A stretch of 64,000 bases of DNA, taken from positions 1 to 64,000 of the forward strand of contig NZ_JADMKT010000072.1 in assembly GCF_016786255.1 (NCBI RefSeq), read 5' to 3'. Source of the DNA: Robertkochia sediminum. GTDB lineage: Bacteria > Bacteroidota > Bacteroidia > Flavobacteriales > Flavobacteriaceae. A program made the position numbers and the translations under genes. Of the stretch, positions 9,039 to 17,954 are shown one piece after another; the first letter of the stretch is position 1, and every line of letters starts with the position of its first letter. A model generated the notes under the pieces. It ran no database searches, was not told where the DNA came from, and saw only the letters and a list, made by a program, of their open reading frames with translations.

Positions 9039-9345
9039 ACTACAACGTTTTCGTTTGATTATGAGGTAATAATGCCGTTTTTAGGCTCCAATTATTAGTC
9101 TATTAATGCGGTGTACTATTCGCTTTTTTGTAATTTTAATCCCAGAAACCGGTATCCTGAGCCGGCTTCCTTTTAGGTGTAAATACGCCTTTCCGGCATA
9201 AGATCAAATTCGCTATGCTTAGAGCTGAAACCTTGCGGAAAGAAATAACGTACCAGCCCTTTCTTACACAACCTAATATATATGAAAGTGTTTTCACCAT
9301 AAAACAATTCAGGAATGCGTATAACTATTCAATAATCCAATCGTA
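9039..9345. other. Gene-free region upstream of ppc
   Basis: 307 bases without a credible gene. A weak CCGG..CCGG hairpin near 9150-9170 may end the methyltransferase transcript. The AT-rich stretch 9265-9345 should carry the ppc promoter, but no exact TAnnTTTG was found. Confidence 0.35.
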
Positions 9346-12060
9346 ATGACAAAAGAATCACTTCAATACGAAGGCCTTGAAAAGATCAAAGACGATTTCC
9401 AGTACCTGGTGTCTTCTTTCAAGGAAATGTTGGAGTCTATTGGTGAGGGCGACCTTGCTAAGAGGCTACCTTTTGATGATGGAGCAACTGCTGCAAACCA
9501 AAGCTATTCGAATGAAAAGCTCACCCAGGCCATAGGAATCTGTTTTGAGCTACTAAATCTTGCGGAAGAGAATGCCGCTACCCAGTACCGCCGTAAGGCC
9601 GAGACCCAATTCGGGATCGAGTCTACCAGGGGATCCTGGGGAGAAACCCTCCACCAATGGAAACAGGAAGGGAAAGATGAGAAGGCTATCGCCGCTAAAT
9701 TCAGAGAGATCAATGTTGTACCTGTATTGACGGCTCACCCAACAGAAGCCAAGAGACTTACCGTTCTCGATATACACAGGGAGCTCTACCTGATGTTGGT
9801 GAAACGTGAAAATCCGAACTGGTCTACTGCCGAGCAACAATCGCTCAAGCAAGAGATGATCACCCTTATGGAGCGCTGGTGGCGTACCGGGGAGATCTAC
9901 CTGCAAAAGCCACGTCTGGAAGACGAGCGCAACAACCTGATGCACTACTTCAGAAATGCATTCCCTGAGGCCGTACGTCTCACCGATAAACGATTAAAAG
10001 ATGCCTGGACCACTATGGGATTTGCTCCCGAACTTATGGAGTGGCCGGAGCAATTCCCAAAAATACAATTCGGAAGCTGGGTTGGTGGTGACCGTGATGG
10101 TCACCCATTCGTAACCCCTGAGTTCACAGCTTCTACCCTTAGATTACACCGCTCTACCGCCCTGGAAATGGTACGTTCCGAACTCGTGAAGCTCGCTCAA
10201 AAACTGAGCTTCTCCTGTTACCAGGTTACCATTCCTGAGGATTTCTTAAATGAGCTGAAAGCGAAAGCAGAACTTTTCGGTGAAAACGGACAAAAAGCGC
10301 TGGACCGTAACCCTTCGGAGCCACTGAGACAATTCGTGAACCTCCTTCTCGTGAGAATGGACCGCACCATTGCAGACGATACTTCCCTTGGTGAAGATGG
10401 TTATTTTAAAAGTGCTGCCGTGCTTTCGGCAGAGCTTAAGCGCCTTCGTGAGCTCATGATCACGCTTAATGCAGGGCGTGTAGCCAAACAATGGCTCTTC
10501 CCTATCGAGCGTATGCTTATCTCTTTCGGGTTTCACCTTACCAAACTGGACATCCGCCAGAACAGTGCCTACCACGAAAAGGCTGTAAGCCAGATCCTGG
10601 CCGCTTCGGGAGCAGAAAATTCCGATTACGCCAGCTGGAGTGAAGAAGAAAGACTCTACTTCCTGAATAATGAGCTAAGAAGTAACCGTCCGTTCCTCGT
10701 AGCAGGAACTTCTTGCGGACTCGAAGCTGATAATGTGCTTGGGTATTTAAGCGAGGTTAAAAAATTCGTAGACCTCTATGGAACCGATGGTATTGGTACA
10801 GTGATCGTAAGTATGACCCGTAGCCTGAGTGACCTTCTGGTGGTATTCCTCTTCATGAGAGAGGTTGGCCTTCTCGATGCAAATCTTCCGGTAGCTCCGC
10901 TCCTGGAGACCATCGACGACCTGAATGCCGGACCGGAGATCCTTACAGAATTCCTCAAGCACCCGGTAGTTCAAAAACAACGTGAAGCCAAACCTAATTT
11001 CATCCAGGAGGTGATGCTGGGATATAGTGACAGTAACAAGGATGGTGGTATTCTCACCAGCCGTTGGAACATCTATAAGGCTGAAGAAAACCTTACCAAA
11101 ACAGCAGCCAAACTGGGCGTTAAGCTGTGCTTCTTCCACGGTCGTGGTGGTACGATTAGCCGTGGTGGTGGTAAGATCCACCGCTTCCTCGATGGTATGC
11201 CACCGGGATCTATGAGCGGCGATGTGAAAATGACCGTTCAGGGGGAGACCATTGCCAATATGTTCGCCAACAAGCTAACGGCAACCTATAACCTGGAAAT
11301 GTTCGTAGCAGGTACTGCAAGACAGGCCATGATCGAACCTGAACAAGAGAAAGATGAACACCTTTATGAAATGATGGATGAAGTAGTAGAGATGTCTCGT
11401 AAGACCTATAGAAAACTACTGGATCACCCGAATTTCATCGACTTCTATACCCAGGCTACCCCTATCGATGTACTGGAGCAAAGTAAGATCGGATCGCGTC
11501 CGGCAAGACGTACCGGACAAAGATCCCTTGACGACCTGCGTTCCATTCCATGGGTATTCAGCTGGAACCAATCTCGATTTAATATCAGTGGTTGGTTTGG
11601 AGTAGGTACGGGATTGAACGAATTCAAGAAACACCACCCAGAAGACTTCAAAAAGTTCAAAACCCTAGCTAAAGACTGGCCATTCCTGAAATACAGCCTG
11701 ATCCAGATCGAATCGAATCTCTTGAATTCCGATCCGGATATCATGAAGAAATTCGCCGGGCTGGTCGATAAGAAGGATGTGAGCAAAGAACTTATGGAGC
11801 TCATCCTTCCCGATTTCGAAACCTGTATGGAAAATATTGAAGCCATCATGGGAGCCAGTGCCGAAAAACGTAGGGTCTCTAAAATGGAAGACAGCAAATT
11901 GCGTAACGACGCGCTTGATACACTCCATGAGATCCAGATCGACTACCTTACACAATGGCGTAAGATGCGAGAAGAAAAACCAAAAGAAAGCGAACCGATC
12001 CTGCTCAACCTGTTATTGCTGGTGAATGCGCTTTCCGGCGGATTAAAAGGTACCGGTTGA
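9346..12060 (+). CDS. ppc: Phosphoenolpyruvate carboxylase
   Basis: 904 aa, full length for the family. It carboxylates PEP with bicarbonate to oxaloacetate, replenishing the TCA cycle. The first catalytic signature is VLTAHPTEAKRL (His at residue 131). GSWVGGDRDGHPFVTPE matches the phosphate-binding motif. GYSDSNKDGG and FFHGRGGTISRGGG match the second catalytic region, with S and K replacing the V/G and P of better-known enzymes. WVFSWNQSRFNISGWFG and the C-terminal GLKGTG correspond to the usual W-F-W-Q-R and NTG ends. It belongs to the diverged Bacteroidota branch of PEPC, but all recognisable catalytic residues are present. Monocistronic, with a terminator downstream. Confidence 0.95.
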   Translation: MTKESLQYEGLEKIKDDFQYLVSSFKEMLESIGEGDLAKRLPFDDGATAANQSYSNEKLTQAIGICFELLNLAEENAATQYRRKAETQFGIESTRGSWGETLHQWKQEGKDEKAIAAKFREINVVPVLTAHPTEAKRLTVLDIHRELYLMLVKRENPNWSTAEQQSLKQEMITLMERWWRTGEIYLQKPRLEDERNNLMHYFRNAFPEAVRLTDKRLKDAWTTMGFAPELMEWPEQFPKIQFGSWVGGDRDGHPFVTPEFTASTLRLHRSTALEMVRSELVKLAQKLSFSCYQVTIPEDFLNELKAKAELFGENGQKALDRNPSEPLRQFVNLLLVRMDRTIADDTSLGEDGYFKSAAVLSAELKRLRELMITLNAGRVAKQWLFPIERMLISFGFHLTKLDIRQNSAYHEKAVSQILAASGAENSDYASWSEEERLYFLNNELRSNRPFLVAGTSCGLEADNVLGYLSEVKKFVDLYGTDGIGTVIVSMTRSLSDLLVVFLFMREVGLLDANLPVAPLLETIDDLNAGPEILTEFLKHPVVQKQREAKPNFIQEVMLGYSDSNKDGGILTSRWNIYKAEENLTKTAAKLGVKLCFFHGRGGTISRGGGKIHRFLDGMPPGSMSGDVKMTVQGETIANMFANKLTATYNLEMFVAGTARQAMIEPEQEKDEHLYEMMDEVVEMSRKTYRKLLDHPNFIDFYTQATPIDVLEQSKIGSRPARRTGQRSLDDLRSIPWVFSWNQSRFNISGWFGVGTGLNEFKKHHPEDFKKFKTLAKDWPFLKYSLIQIESNLLNSDPDIMKKFAGLVDKKDVSKELMELILPDFETCMENIEAIMGASAEKRRVSKMEDSKLRNDALDTLHEIQIDYLTQWRKMREEKPKESEPILLNLLLLVNALSGGLKGTG

Positions 12061-12098
12061 TGCTATAGAACTTCCTTTCTAAGGAATTTTGATATCGT

Positions 12099-12147
12099 AA
12101 ACCTGCAGCAGACTTTATACCTAAAGTTTACTGCAGGTTTTTTTATT
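12099..12147 (+). terminator. Rho-independent terminator of ppc
   Basis: AAACCTGCAG pairs with CTGCAGGTTT across a loop that itself contains an ACTTTA/TAAAGT pair; a run of seven T follows. Confidence 0.85.
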
Positions 12148-12233
12148 CCCACCCCGAAAGGTATCCTTCCTGTTGAACACCAACGTATAAGACCAGAATT
12201 GGAAATACTGATCTTTTTGAATACCTTAGAAAG

Positions 12234-12560
12234 ATGGAAACACTATTATTCGTCGCTCTGCTCTACATCGTACTTGGCGTATTGGTCAAATACGGAAAGT
12301 TTTACAACCTCATTGCAGGCTACAACACCATGCCTGAAACCCAAAAGAAACGTTACGATATCGATGGTATTGCTTCCGTATTCCGTAATGCCATGTTTGG
12401 CATGGCGCTGATCATTGTTTTGGGGTACCTCCTTGGTCTGTGGTTGGACAACAGTCAGATGACTCTTTATGCGCTTTTTATCGCTTCGGCCATAGGCATA
12501 CCCTACCTACTGGTACGATCGAACGCCGCACGCTACCGTAAAACTGAAGACGACAACTAA
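12234..12560 (+). CDS. DUF3784 membrane protein
   Basis: 108 aa with three transmembrane segments: residues about 3-19, 56-75 and 79-96. The motif GKFYNLIAGYNTMPETQKKRYD between helices one and two is the hallmark of DUF3784 proteins, which are small inner-membrane proteins of unknown role. The DinB-like gene lies 66 bases downstream and could share its transcript. Confidence 0.85.
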   Translation: METLLFVALLYIVLGVLVKYGKFYNLIAGYNTMPETQKKRYDIDGIASVFRNAMFGMALIIVLGYLLGLWLDNSQMTLYALFIASAIGIPYLLVRSNAARYRKTEDDN

Positions 12561-12626
12561 TATCCCTAAAGATCCCACCAACATAGATCTCCAACATTGA
12601 CTACCTAAAAGATCATCGCAGCAGTA

Positions 12627-13115
12627 ATGGCAGCAACTTTACACAACGAAGAAAGTAAATACCTTGCGCAACAGCTCGGGGAAGTCCTTCTCCATGGCAC
12701 TTGGGTGGCCAATACCAATTTCAAGGAAGTGATCAAGGACCTTTCTTTAGATGAGGCCCTTTATAAGCCGAATACCAACAACAGCATCGCCCTGCTTGTG
12801 TTCCATATCAACTATTATATGCAGGGGGTATTGGAAGTTTTCCGGGGCGGCCCATTAAACATTCATGACAAGTACAGTTTCGATATGCCGCCGTTGCGCT
12901 CTGAAGCCGATTGGCAGCACCTGAAAAATTCATTTCTCAAAAATTCAGAAACCTTTATCGCAACAGTTAGGGCAACGATTGAAGCTCAATGGCAACAAAC
13001 ATTCGTCAAGGCTGAGTACGGAACGTATCGTCGTAATATCGACGGATTCATTGCCCATAGCTACTACCACCTCGGACAAGCAGTGCTGATCAAAAAGATG
13101 GTAAGAAACTCCTAA
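12627..13115 (+). CDS. DinB-like four-helix-bundle protein
   Basis: 162 aa. Predicted helices and three spaced histidines (LLVFHINYY; FIAHSYYHLGQAV) fit the DinB/DUF1572 metal-binding fold, whose members include putative thiol transferases and damage-induced proteins. The exact substrate is not known. Its 3' end converges on the DUF5916 gene with a 21-base gap and no clear terminator. Confidence 0.75.
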   Translation: MAATLHNEESKYLAQQLGEVLLHGTWVANTNFKEVIKDLSLDEALYKPNTNNSIALLVFHINYYMQGVLEVFRGGPLNIHDKYSFDMPPLRSEADWQHLKNSFLKNSETFIATVRATIEAQWQQTFVKAEYGTYRRNIDGFIAHSYYHLGQAVLIKKMVRNS

Positions 13116-13136
13116 ATTAAGGGATCTCACCTGCCA

Positions 13137-15332
13137 TCAGATATTTAACCAATAAGACACCTTGAGGTTGATCGATCGGTTCTTAGGCTCGAAGGCATTC
13201 ACAAAGTAATTATCATTGTACACCAGGAAGAGATCAGACAAAGGGGCGAAGCGCCATTGCAGTCGCGAATTGATCCCCAGGTTATCCAACTGATTGCTGT
13301 ACTGGAACAGGGTCGACCAGAATACCGATTTGCTAAAGGTGATGTTCATACGCGGTACGATAAGCCAGATATCGGCATCGGGATAATTTCCCGGAAGATC
13401 GATCCTGTCATAGTTCACATCAACAGAGAATAGCATCTTAGGCTGTAACCGGAGGTTGAGGCCACCACGCAGGGAAAGCCGGGTTCCGTTATAGAAGGTT
13501 CCATAGTCCGGACGTACCTCAAATGATAAGATCTTACGACGGTCGGAACGGTACTGAAGTTGAAAGGAGTTGTAATAATACCCTACATCTCCGGGAAGCT
13601 CTTCGGCCCCTTCGGTCCCCGTAGGATCAAAGGGATCGGTGAGAAAGGTATAACGGTTGATGAGTCGAGCTGTAAATTCGGCCTGGTTGGTAAAGGCCAC
13701 ATTAAACGTACTGAAGATGGCGTAGTCGGTATTCTGGTAGTCCAGGGTGGGCCTCCAGATAAAGTTCGGATTTACCCGAAAACTGTAATTATTGATCTTT
13801 TCTCCGCGTTTCCAGATGGTATACTCGGCAAAGGGGCGGGCCGAAACAATATCGGTACGCCTGATAAATCCGAGGTCAGAACGGAAGTCGTCTCCCACAT
13901 AATTCCCCCGTATCCCATAAGAGAAATTGGTGGAGTTGTGTCTCAGGTTGATCCCACCGGTGTAGCTTTCATCTCCGATATTCGTAGCAAAGGCCTTGTG
14001 CAAAAAGAACTTTCCTACCCAGGTATTGTCTTCAGAGGCAAGGTTGTAATCGAGTCCCACAACCCTGTTATAGCGCTCTTCCGGATCCAGAAAATCATAG
14101 CTGTCAAAGGTCTCCCGGTTCACAAAAAGGAAACTAAGATTGGAGCGGGAGAACATCTTTTTTTGCAAGGCGATCACCGTATTGTTACGCGATGCGATCT
14201 CATTCTCTACGTCTTCTTCGGTTTGTATGTTCATGAGTCCGAGTCGCCAGTCTTCGTTGATCTTTCCACTCAATCGGGCACCGGCAATGATGGGGTTCTC
14301 AATGGTTTCCCCGTCTTTATTGGTAGCGATCCCGATACGGCGGGAAAAGAACGGATTCATATCGCGTTCGTCTCCAAAGGTGCCAAAAAGGTCGCTGTTG
14401 TCAATAAAGAACTGTCGGCGCTCCGGAAGGGAGATCTCAAAGCGGCTGAGGTTCACCACGATATTATCGACCTCTACATTCGAAAAATCCGGATTCAAAG
14501 TAAGATCGAGGTTCATCCCTCCTCCCACTGCGATCTTGGCATCGCCGCCGACCTTCATATCGCGCATGCTTTTATCGGTGACATAATCCTTATTGGCCTG
14601 AGCGTTGATATAAGGGATCAGGGCTATCGGCGTTCGCGAGCGCCCAAGGGGTTTTTCAAAAACCATATCACCCATAAAGGCCAGGTTGAAGATAAGCTGA
14701 TTCTGAGGAATCGGATACCAGGTACTCTGCTCGTTGTCCTGCATATCAAAACGATAGCTGTTAAATCGAAACTTGGTTTCCCCATCTCTGAACTTCAGAG
14801 AGGTAAGCGGTATGGCGATCTCTGCCGTATAATGATCTTCGTAGATACGCGTTTCGCCCTGCCACTTGATATCCCACGAAGTGGTGAATCCGCCCAGGTC
14901 GCCACCCCCGTTAGAGATAAGGGCTTCCCTGCGTACACCAAGCGGATTGATACCGAAGAGAAAGGCGTTCGTACCGTCGTTAAAGGTATCGAACATCAGG
15001 CTGATGTTGTCGTTACCACCAGCTCGAAAATCCCTTTGCAATGAAGGGATCACATAGTCTTTTCCCGAGGTGTATACGGTAATTCCGAGGTAGAGTGTGG
15101 CATCATCCACCAGCATTTTAATATCTGTTGGCTGATGGGCCAACACACTATCGGTTGGGAAATACTGCATGAAGTCGTGCGCACTGTCTGCTGTTTCCCA
15201 GGCCTCCTCATCAAGGATACCATCGATGCTAAAAGACTGCTGGGTGTATTTTACAGTAAAAGATTTATGCTCCTCCTGTGCTAAAAGCAGGAAAGAGCAA
15301 AGCAGGGCAATACTTGCAAATACGAACTTCAT
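13137..15332 (-). CDS. CBM9-like plus DUF5916 outer-membrane barrel protein
   Basis: 731 aa with a signal peptide (MKFVFASIALLCSFLLLAQE). Residues about 25-215 form a CBM9-like carbohydrate-binding fold (SIDGILDEEAWETAD; YLGITVYTSGKDYV). The rest is DUF5916, an outer-membrane barrel with EVDNIVVNLSRFEISLPERR and FSRRIGI and a terminal strand ending SYWLNI. It is common and monocistronic in Flavobacteria, often near peptidases. Proposed roles include binding or import of polymers, but none is established. A -7 box lies 33 bases upstream. Confidence 0.88.
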   Translation of the reverse strand: MKFVFASIALLCSFLLLAQEEHKSFTVKYTQQSFSIDGILDEEAWETADSAHDFMQYFPTDSVLAHQPTDIKMLVDDATLYLGITVYTSGKDYVIPSLQRDFRAGGNDNISLMFDTFNDGTNAFLFGINPLGVRREALISNGGGDLGGFTTSWDIKWQGETRIYEDHYTAEIAIPLTSLKFRDGETKFRFNSYRFDMQDNEQSTWYPIPQNQLIFNLAFMGDMVFEKPLGRSRTPIALIPYINAQANKDYVTDKSMRDMKVGGDAKIAVGGGMNLDLTLNPDFSNVEVDNIVVNLSRFEISLPERRQFFIDNSDLFGTFGDERDMNPFFSRRIGIATNKDGETIENPIIAGARLSGKINEDWRLGLMNIQTEEDVENEIASRNNTVIALQKKMFSRSNLSFLFVNRETFDSYDFLDPEERYNRVVGLDYNLASEDNTWVGKFFLHKAFATNIGDESYTGGINLRHNSTNFSYGIRGNYVGDDFRSDLGFIRRTDIVSARPFAEYTIWKRGEKINNYSFRVNPNFIWRPTLDYQNTDYAIFSTFNVAFTNQAEFTARLINRYTFLTDPFDPTGTEGAEELPGDVGYYYNSFQLQYRSDRRKILSFEVRPDYGTFYNGTRLSLRGGLNLRLQPKMLFSVDVNYDRIDLPGNYPDADIWLIVPRMNITFSKSVFWSTLFQYSNQLDNLGINSRLQWRFAPLSDLFLVYNDNYFVNAFEPKNRSINLKVSYWLNI

Positions 15333-15364
15333 TAAATCGGGTAGTATAGTTAGTTAGGGTCCTC

Positions 15365-15372
15365 CAAAGTTA
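15365..15372 (-). promoter_or_regulatory. Candidate -7 element for the DUF5916 gene
   Basis: TAACTTTG on the minus strand matches the Bacteroidota TAnnTTTG box at a sensible distance from the ATG at 15332. No matching TTG is seen at -33. Confidence 0.45.
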
Positions 15373-15516
15373 ACAGAATAAGTAGTTAAAGGATTCATAA
15401 AACTTTCGCCCGGAATGGATGCTCCCTACAAGTCCTGATATGTTAAAACCTCAGGACGGGTGTTACAAGATCTTCGTAAATTCGTTTACATACAGAAAAC
15501 CATTGACATCAACCAC

Positions 15517-16893
15517 ATGAAAACCATCCTGTTGCCACTGCTGGCCCTTTGTTTTACCCTAACCACCTTTGCCCAATCAGAACGAAAGACATTTTCTAAA
15601 GAGGAGGTGCTAAAAGACCTCGACTTCCTGTATCAGGCACTGGAAGATGCCCACTTTAATATTTATGCCTATACCACCAAAGACGAGTTAGATGCCATCT
15701 ACAGCTCCATAGCAAGTTCAGTAACTAAGGATAGCCTGGATTATATTGAAGCTACCAATTTGCTACAGCCCCTTGCCACGGCCATAAAGAACGGACATAC
15801 CGAAGTGGAATTTCCCACAGAAGCATACATCAAATACGCCTATGGAGGCGGCACGCTCTTTCCTTTAGAGGTGGCACTTGAAAACAATAAGGCACTCATC
15901 AGAAATAATCATTCCGATCAGGACATTCCCCACGGGGCACAACTCATGAGCATTAACGGGACGGCCATGACCGAAATTATCGAGGTCATAGCACCACATA
16001 TCCCAGCCGAGCGCCCCTACTTTATGAATGCCAAAATAGAATACCTCACCCTCCCAAGGGCCTATTGGCAGCTCTTTGGTCCCCAAGACGAGTTTACCGT
16101 AGATGTAAAGGATGGTGATCAGGTGAGGTCCTATACGCTGAAGGCCATAAAGGCACTGGATGATTTTGAAATGAAGCGCAGGGATATCATTGATGAAAGC
16201 AGGTTTTTGAAATACTACGGAAACACGGCCTACCTCCATCCGGGGAAATTTGGGGGCGATCTGCCTAAATACAAAAAGTTCATCGATTCGGCCTTTGCCG
16301 ATATGAAGGCTAAAAACAGTAAAAAACTCATTATTGACTTGAGAAATCACGGTGGTGGCGACGACCCTTTTGGCGATCATATAGTGAGTTATTTTGCCGA
16401 TAAGCCCTTTAAATGGAACAGCGAATTTACCCTGAAAACAAGTCAGTTTCTCAAAGACCATACCCGCAAACACTACGATACCACCGAGACCTATTGGAAG
16501 GAAGTTTTGAATCGTAAGAACGGGGAGATCTACGACTATGCCTTCGAAGAGCAACAACCCCAGCCGGAAGGGAAACGCTTTAAAGGGGAGGTTTATGTAC
16601 TGGTGAACCGACAGTCGTATTCACAATCGACGGTAACCGCAGCCCAGATCCAGGATTATGGATGGGCCACCATCGTAGGGGAAGAGACCGGGGAATATCC
16701 CACCCTGTACGCCTCTATTTACAACTTTAGCCTACCCCATACCGGTATCAAAGTGCGGGTTTCCAAAGGGCGTATCGTACGTGTTAACGGCAGTACTGCA
16801 GAAGAAGGGGTTATGCCGGATATCTTGATCAAAGATCATTTGCTGGATGAGAAAGACGAGATCCTGGAAGGACTTTTAGAAAAGATCCGGTGA
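15517..16893 (+). CDS. S41 family (C-terminal processing-like) peptidase, exported
   Basis: 458 aa from the ATG at 15517, chosen because it opens a clean signal peptide (MKTILLPLLALCFTLTTFAQ); an in-frame GTG 19 codons upstream would mask it. The S41 fold is visible from about residue 255: KKLIIDLRNHGGGDDPFG, then VYVLVNRQSYSQSTVTAAQI with the serine cluster, then GEETGEYPT and VRVSKGRIVRVNG. The middle region (about 105-160) is a PDZ-like or lid segment. It should cut peptides or proteins in the periplasm. Monocistronic. Confidence 0.87.
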   Translation: MKTILLPLLALCFTLTTFAQSERKTFSKEEVLKDLDFLYQALEDAHFNIYAYTTKDELDAIYSSIASSVTKDSLDYIEATNLLQPLATAIKNGHTEVEFPTEAYIKYAYGGGTLFPLEVALENNKALIRNNHSDQDIPHGAQLMSINGTAMTEIIEVIAPHIPAERPYFMNAKIEYLTLPRAYWQLFGPQDEFTVDVKDGDQVRSYTLKAIKALDDFEMKRRDIIDESRFLKYYGNTAYLHPGKFGGDLPKYKKFIDSAFADMKAKNSKKLIIDLRNHGGGDDPFGDHIVSYFADKPFKWNSEFTLKTSQFLKDHTRKHYDTTETYWKEVLNRKNGEIYDYAFEEQQPQPEGKRFKGEVYVLVNRQSYSQSTVTAAQIQDYGWATIVGEETGEYPTLYASIYNFSLPHTGIKVRVSKGRIVRVNGSTAEEGVMPDILIKDHLLDEKDEILEGLLEKIR

Positions 16894-16963
16894 TGAGGCA
16901 GGAAATTTGTATTTTACCCTCATCACTGAAATAGCACAGGGACTAAACACCTAACCAACCCGA

Positions 16964-17329
16964 ATGAGTACAACAGCAAAACACGACGATCGCATTGCAA
17001 AAATGACCTTCGCCTCGGTATATCCACATTATCTCACTAAGATTGAAAAGAAAGGAAGAACAAAGGAAGAATTACACCGGGTCATTGAATGGCTAACAGG
17101 GTTCGATGAGCAGCGTTTGCAGGAACTTATGGATGAAAAGGCCACCTTTAAAACCTTCTTTGCTGAAGCGACATTACACCCCAATGCCGAACTCATCAAA
17201 GGGATGATCTGTGGTTACCGAATCGAAGAGATCGAAACTCCCCTCACCCGGCAGGTACGCTACCTGGATAAGCTGGTAGATGAACTGGCCAAAGGCCGGA
17301 AAATGGAAAAGATCCTTCGGGAGGCCTAG
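16964..17329 (+). CDS. DUF2200 family protein
   Basis: 121 aa, small and soluble. The sequence follows the DUF2200 pattern: FASVYPHYLTKIEKKGRTKEEL near the start, then VIEWLTGF, FFAEATLHPNA and ICGYRIEEIETPL. Function is unknown; members are sometimes encoded near stress genes. Its stop is 5 bases from the stop of the convergent Lrp gene. Confidence 0.88.
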   Translation: MSTTAKHDDRIAKMTFASVYPHYLTKIEKKGRTKEELHRVIEWLTGFDEQRLQELMDEKATFKTFFAEATLHPNAELIKGMICGYRIEEIETPLTRQVRYLDKLVDELAKGRKMEKILREA

Positions 17330-17334
17330 TCCGC

Positions 17335-17784
17335 TCATAGTTCAAAAGCCGTTCGCTCTTTCACCGAATTCATAACAAATGCACTGTGAATGTTCGAAAT
17401 TCCGTCGATCACAGAAAGCTTTTCATTGATAAACTGGTGGAATTCCTGTATGTCGCCTACGGCCACCTTCAGCAAAAAATCAAAATTTCCGGAAACGTGG
17501 TGACACTCCATGATCTCCGGGAACCGTGTGATCGCATCTTCGAACTTACTTATGAGTTCCTTTTGGTGTTGCAGGAGGGTTACCTGGCAATAGGCAACGA
17601 CCCGCTTGCCGATCTTCTCCCGGTCCAGTAAGGCAACGTAGGCTTTGATAACACCTTCCTTTTCTAACTTTTTAATACGCTCATAGGTAGGGGTCACGCT
17701 CAATCCGACCTTGGCAGCGATTTCCTTGGTATTCTGTCGGGATCGCTGTAATTCCATCAGGATCTTCCGGTCTGTATGGTCCAT
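17335..17784 (-). CDS. Lrp/AsnC family transcriptional regulator
   Basis: 149 aa. Residues about 1-60 are the AsnC-type winged HTH (MDHTDRKILMELQRS, then AAKVGLSVTPTYERIKKLEKEGVI). Residues about 68-145 are the RAM ligand-binding domain (VVAYCQVTL; FPEIMECHHVSGNFDFLLKV). Such regulators sense amino acids. It is divergent from histidine decarboxylase across a 170-base gap holding a -7 box for each side and a near-palindrome, so it most likely controls that gene and perhaps senses histidine or histamine. That link is inference. Confidence 0.9.
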   Translation of the reverse strand: MDHTDRKILMELQRSRQNTKEIAAKVGLSVTPTYERIKKLEKEGVIKAYVALLDREKIGKRVVAYCQVTLLQHQKELISKFEDAITRFPEIMECHHVSGNFDFLLKVAVGDIQEFHQFINEKLSVIDGISNIHSAFVMNSVKERTAFEL

Positions 17785-17832
17785 AAGAGATTTTTTTTCT
17801 GCAAGAGGAAAACACCTCTATTAAAATCAGTG

Positions 17833-17840
17833 CAAAATTA
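17833..17840 (-). promoter_or_regulatory. Candidate -7 element for the Lrp/AsnC gene
   Basis: TAATTTTG on the minus strand, an exact TAnnTTTG match about 50 bases before the start codon. Confidence 0.45.
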
Positions 17841-17900
17841 CTGTATTTATAGCATTTTAAGAATTATTTCCCAAAACAAGAACCTAAGGAGAAACAAATT

Positions 17901-17919
17901 CTACATATACGTAGATTTG
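17901..17919 (+). promoter_or_regulatory. hdc promoter -7 box overlapped by a near-palindrome
   Basis: CTACATATACGTAG (17901-17914, six of seven base pairs symmetric) overlaps TAGATTTG (17912-17919), an exact TAnnTTTG box 35 bases before the hdc start. The position suggests an operator for the divergent Lrp/AsnC regulator. Confidence 0.5.
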
Positions 17920-17954
17920 CAAAAATTAAACCTAAGCACTGTTTAAAAGGAGAT

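Noticed and set aside
13560-15044. 494-codon open frame opposite the DUF5916 gene
   Set aside because: It is the antisense shadow of a well-supported barrel gene, with low-complexity translation and no family motif.
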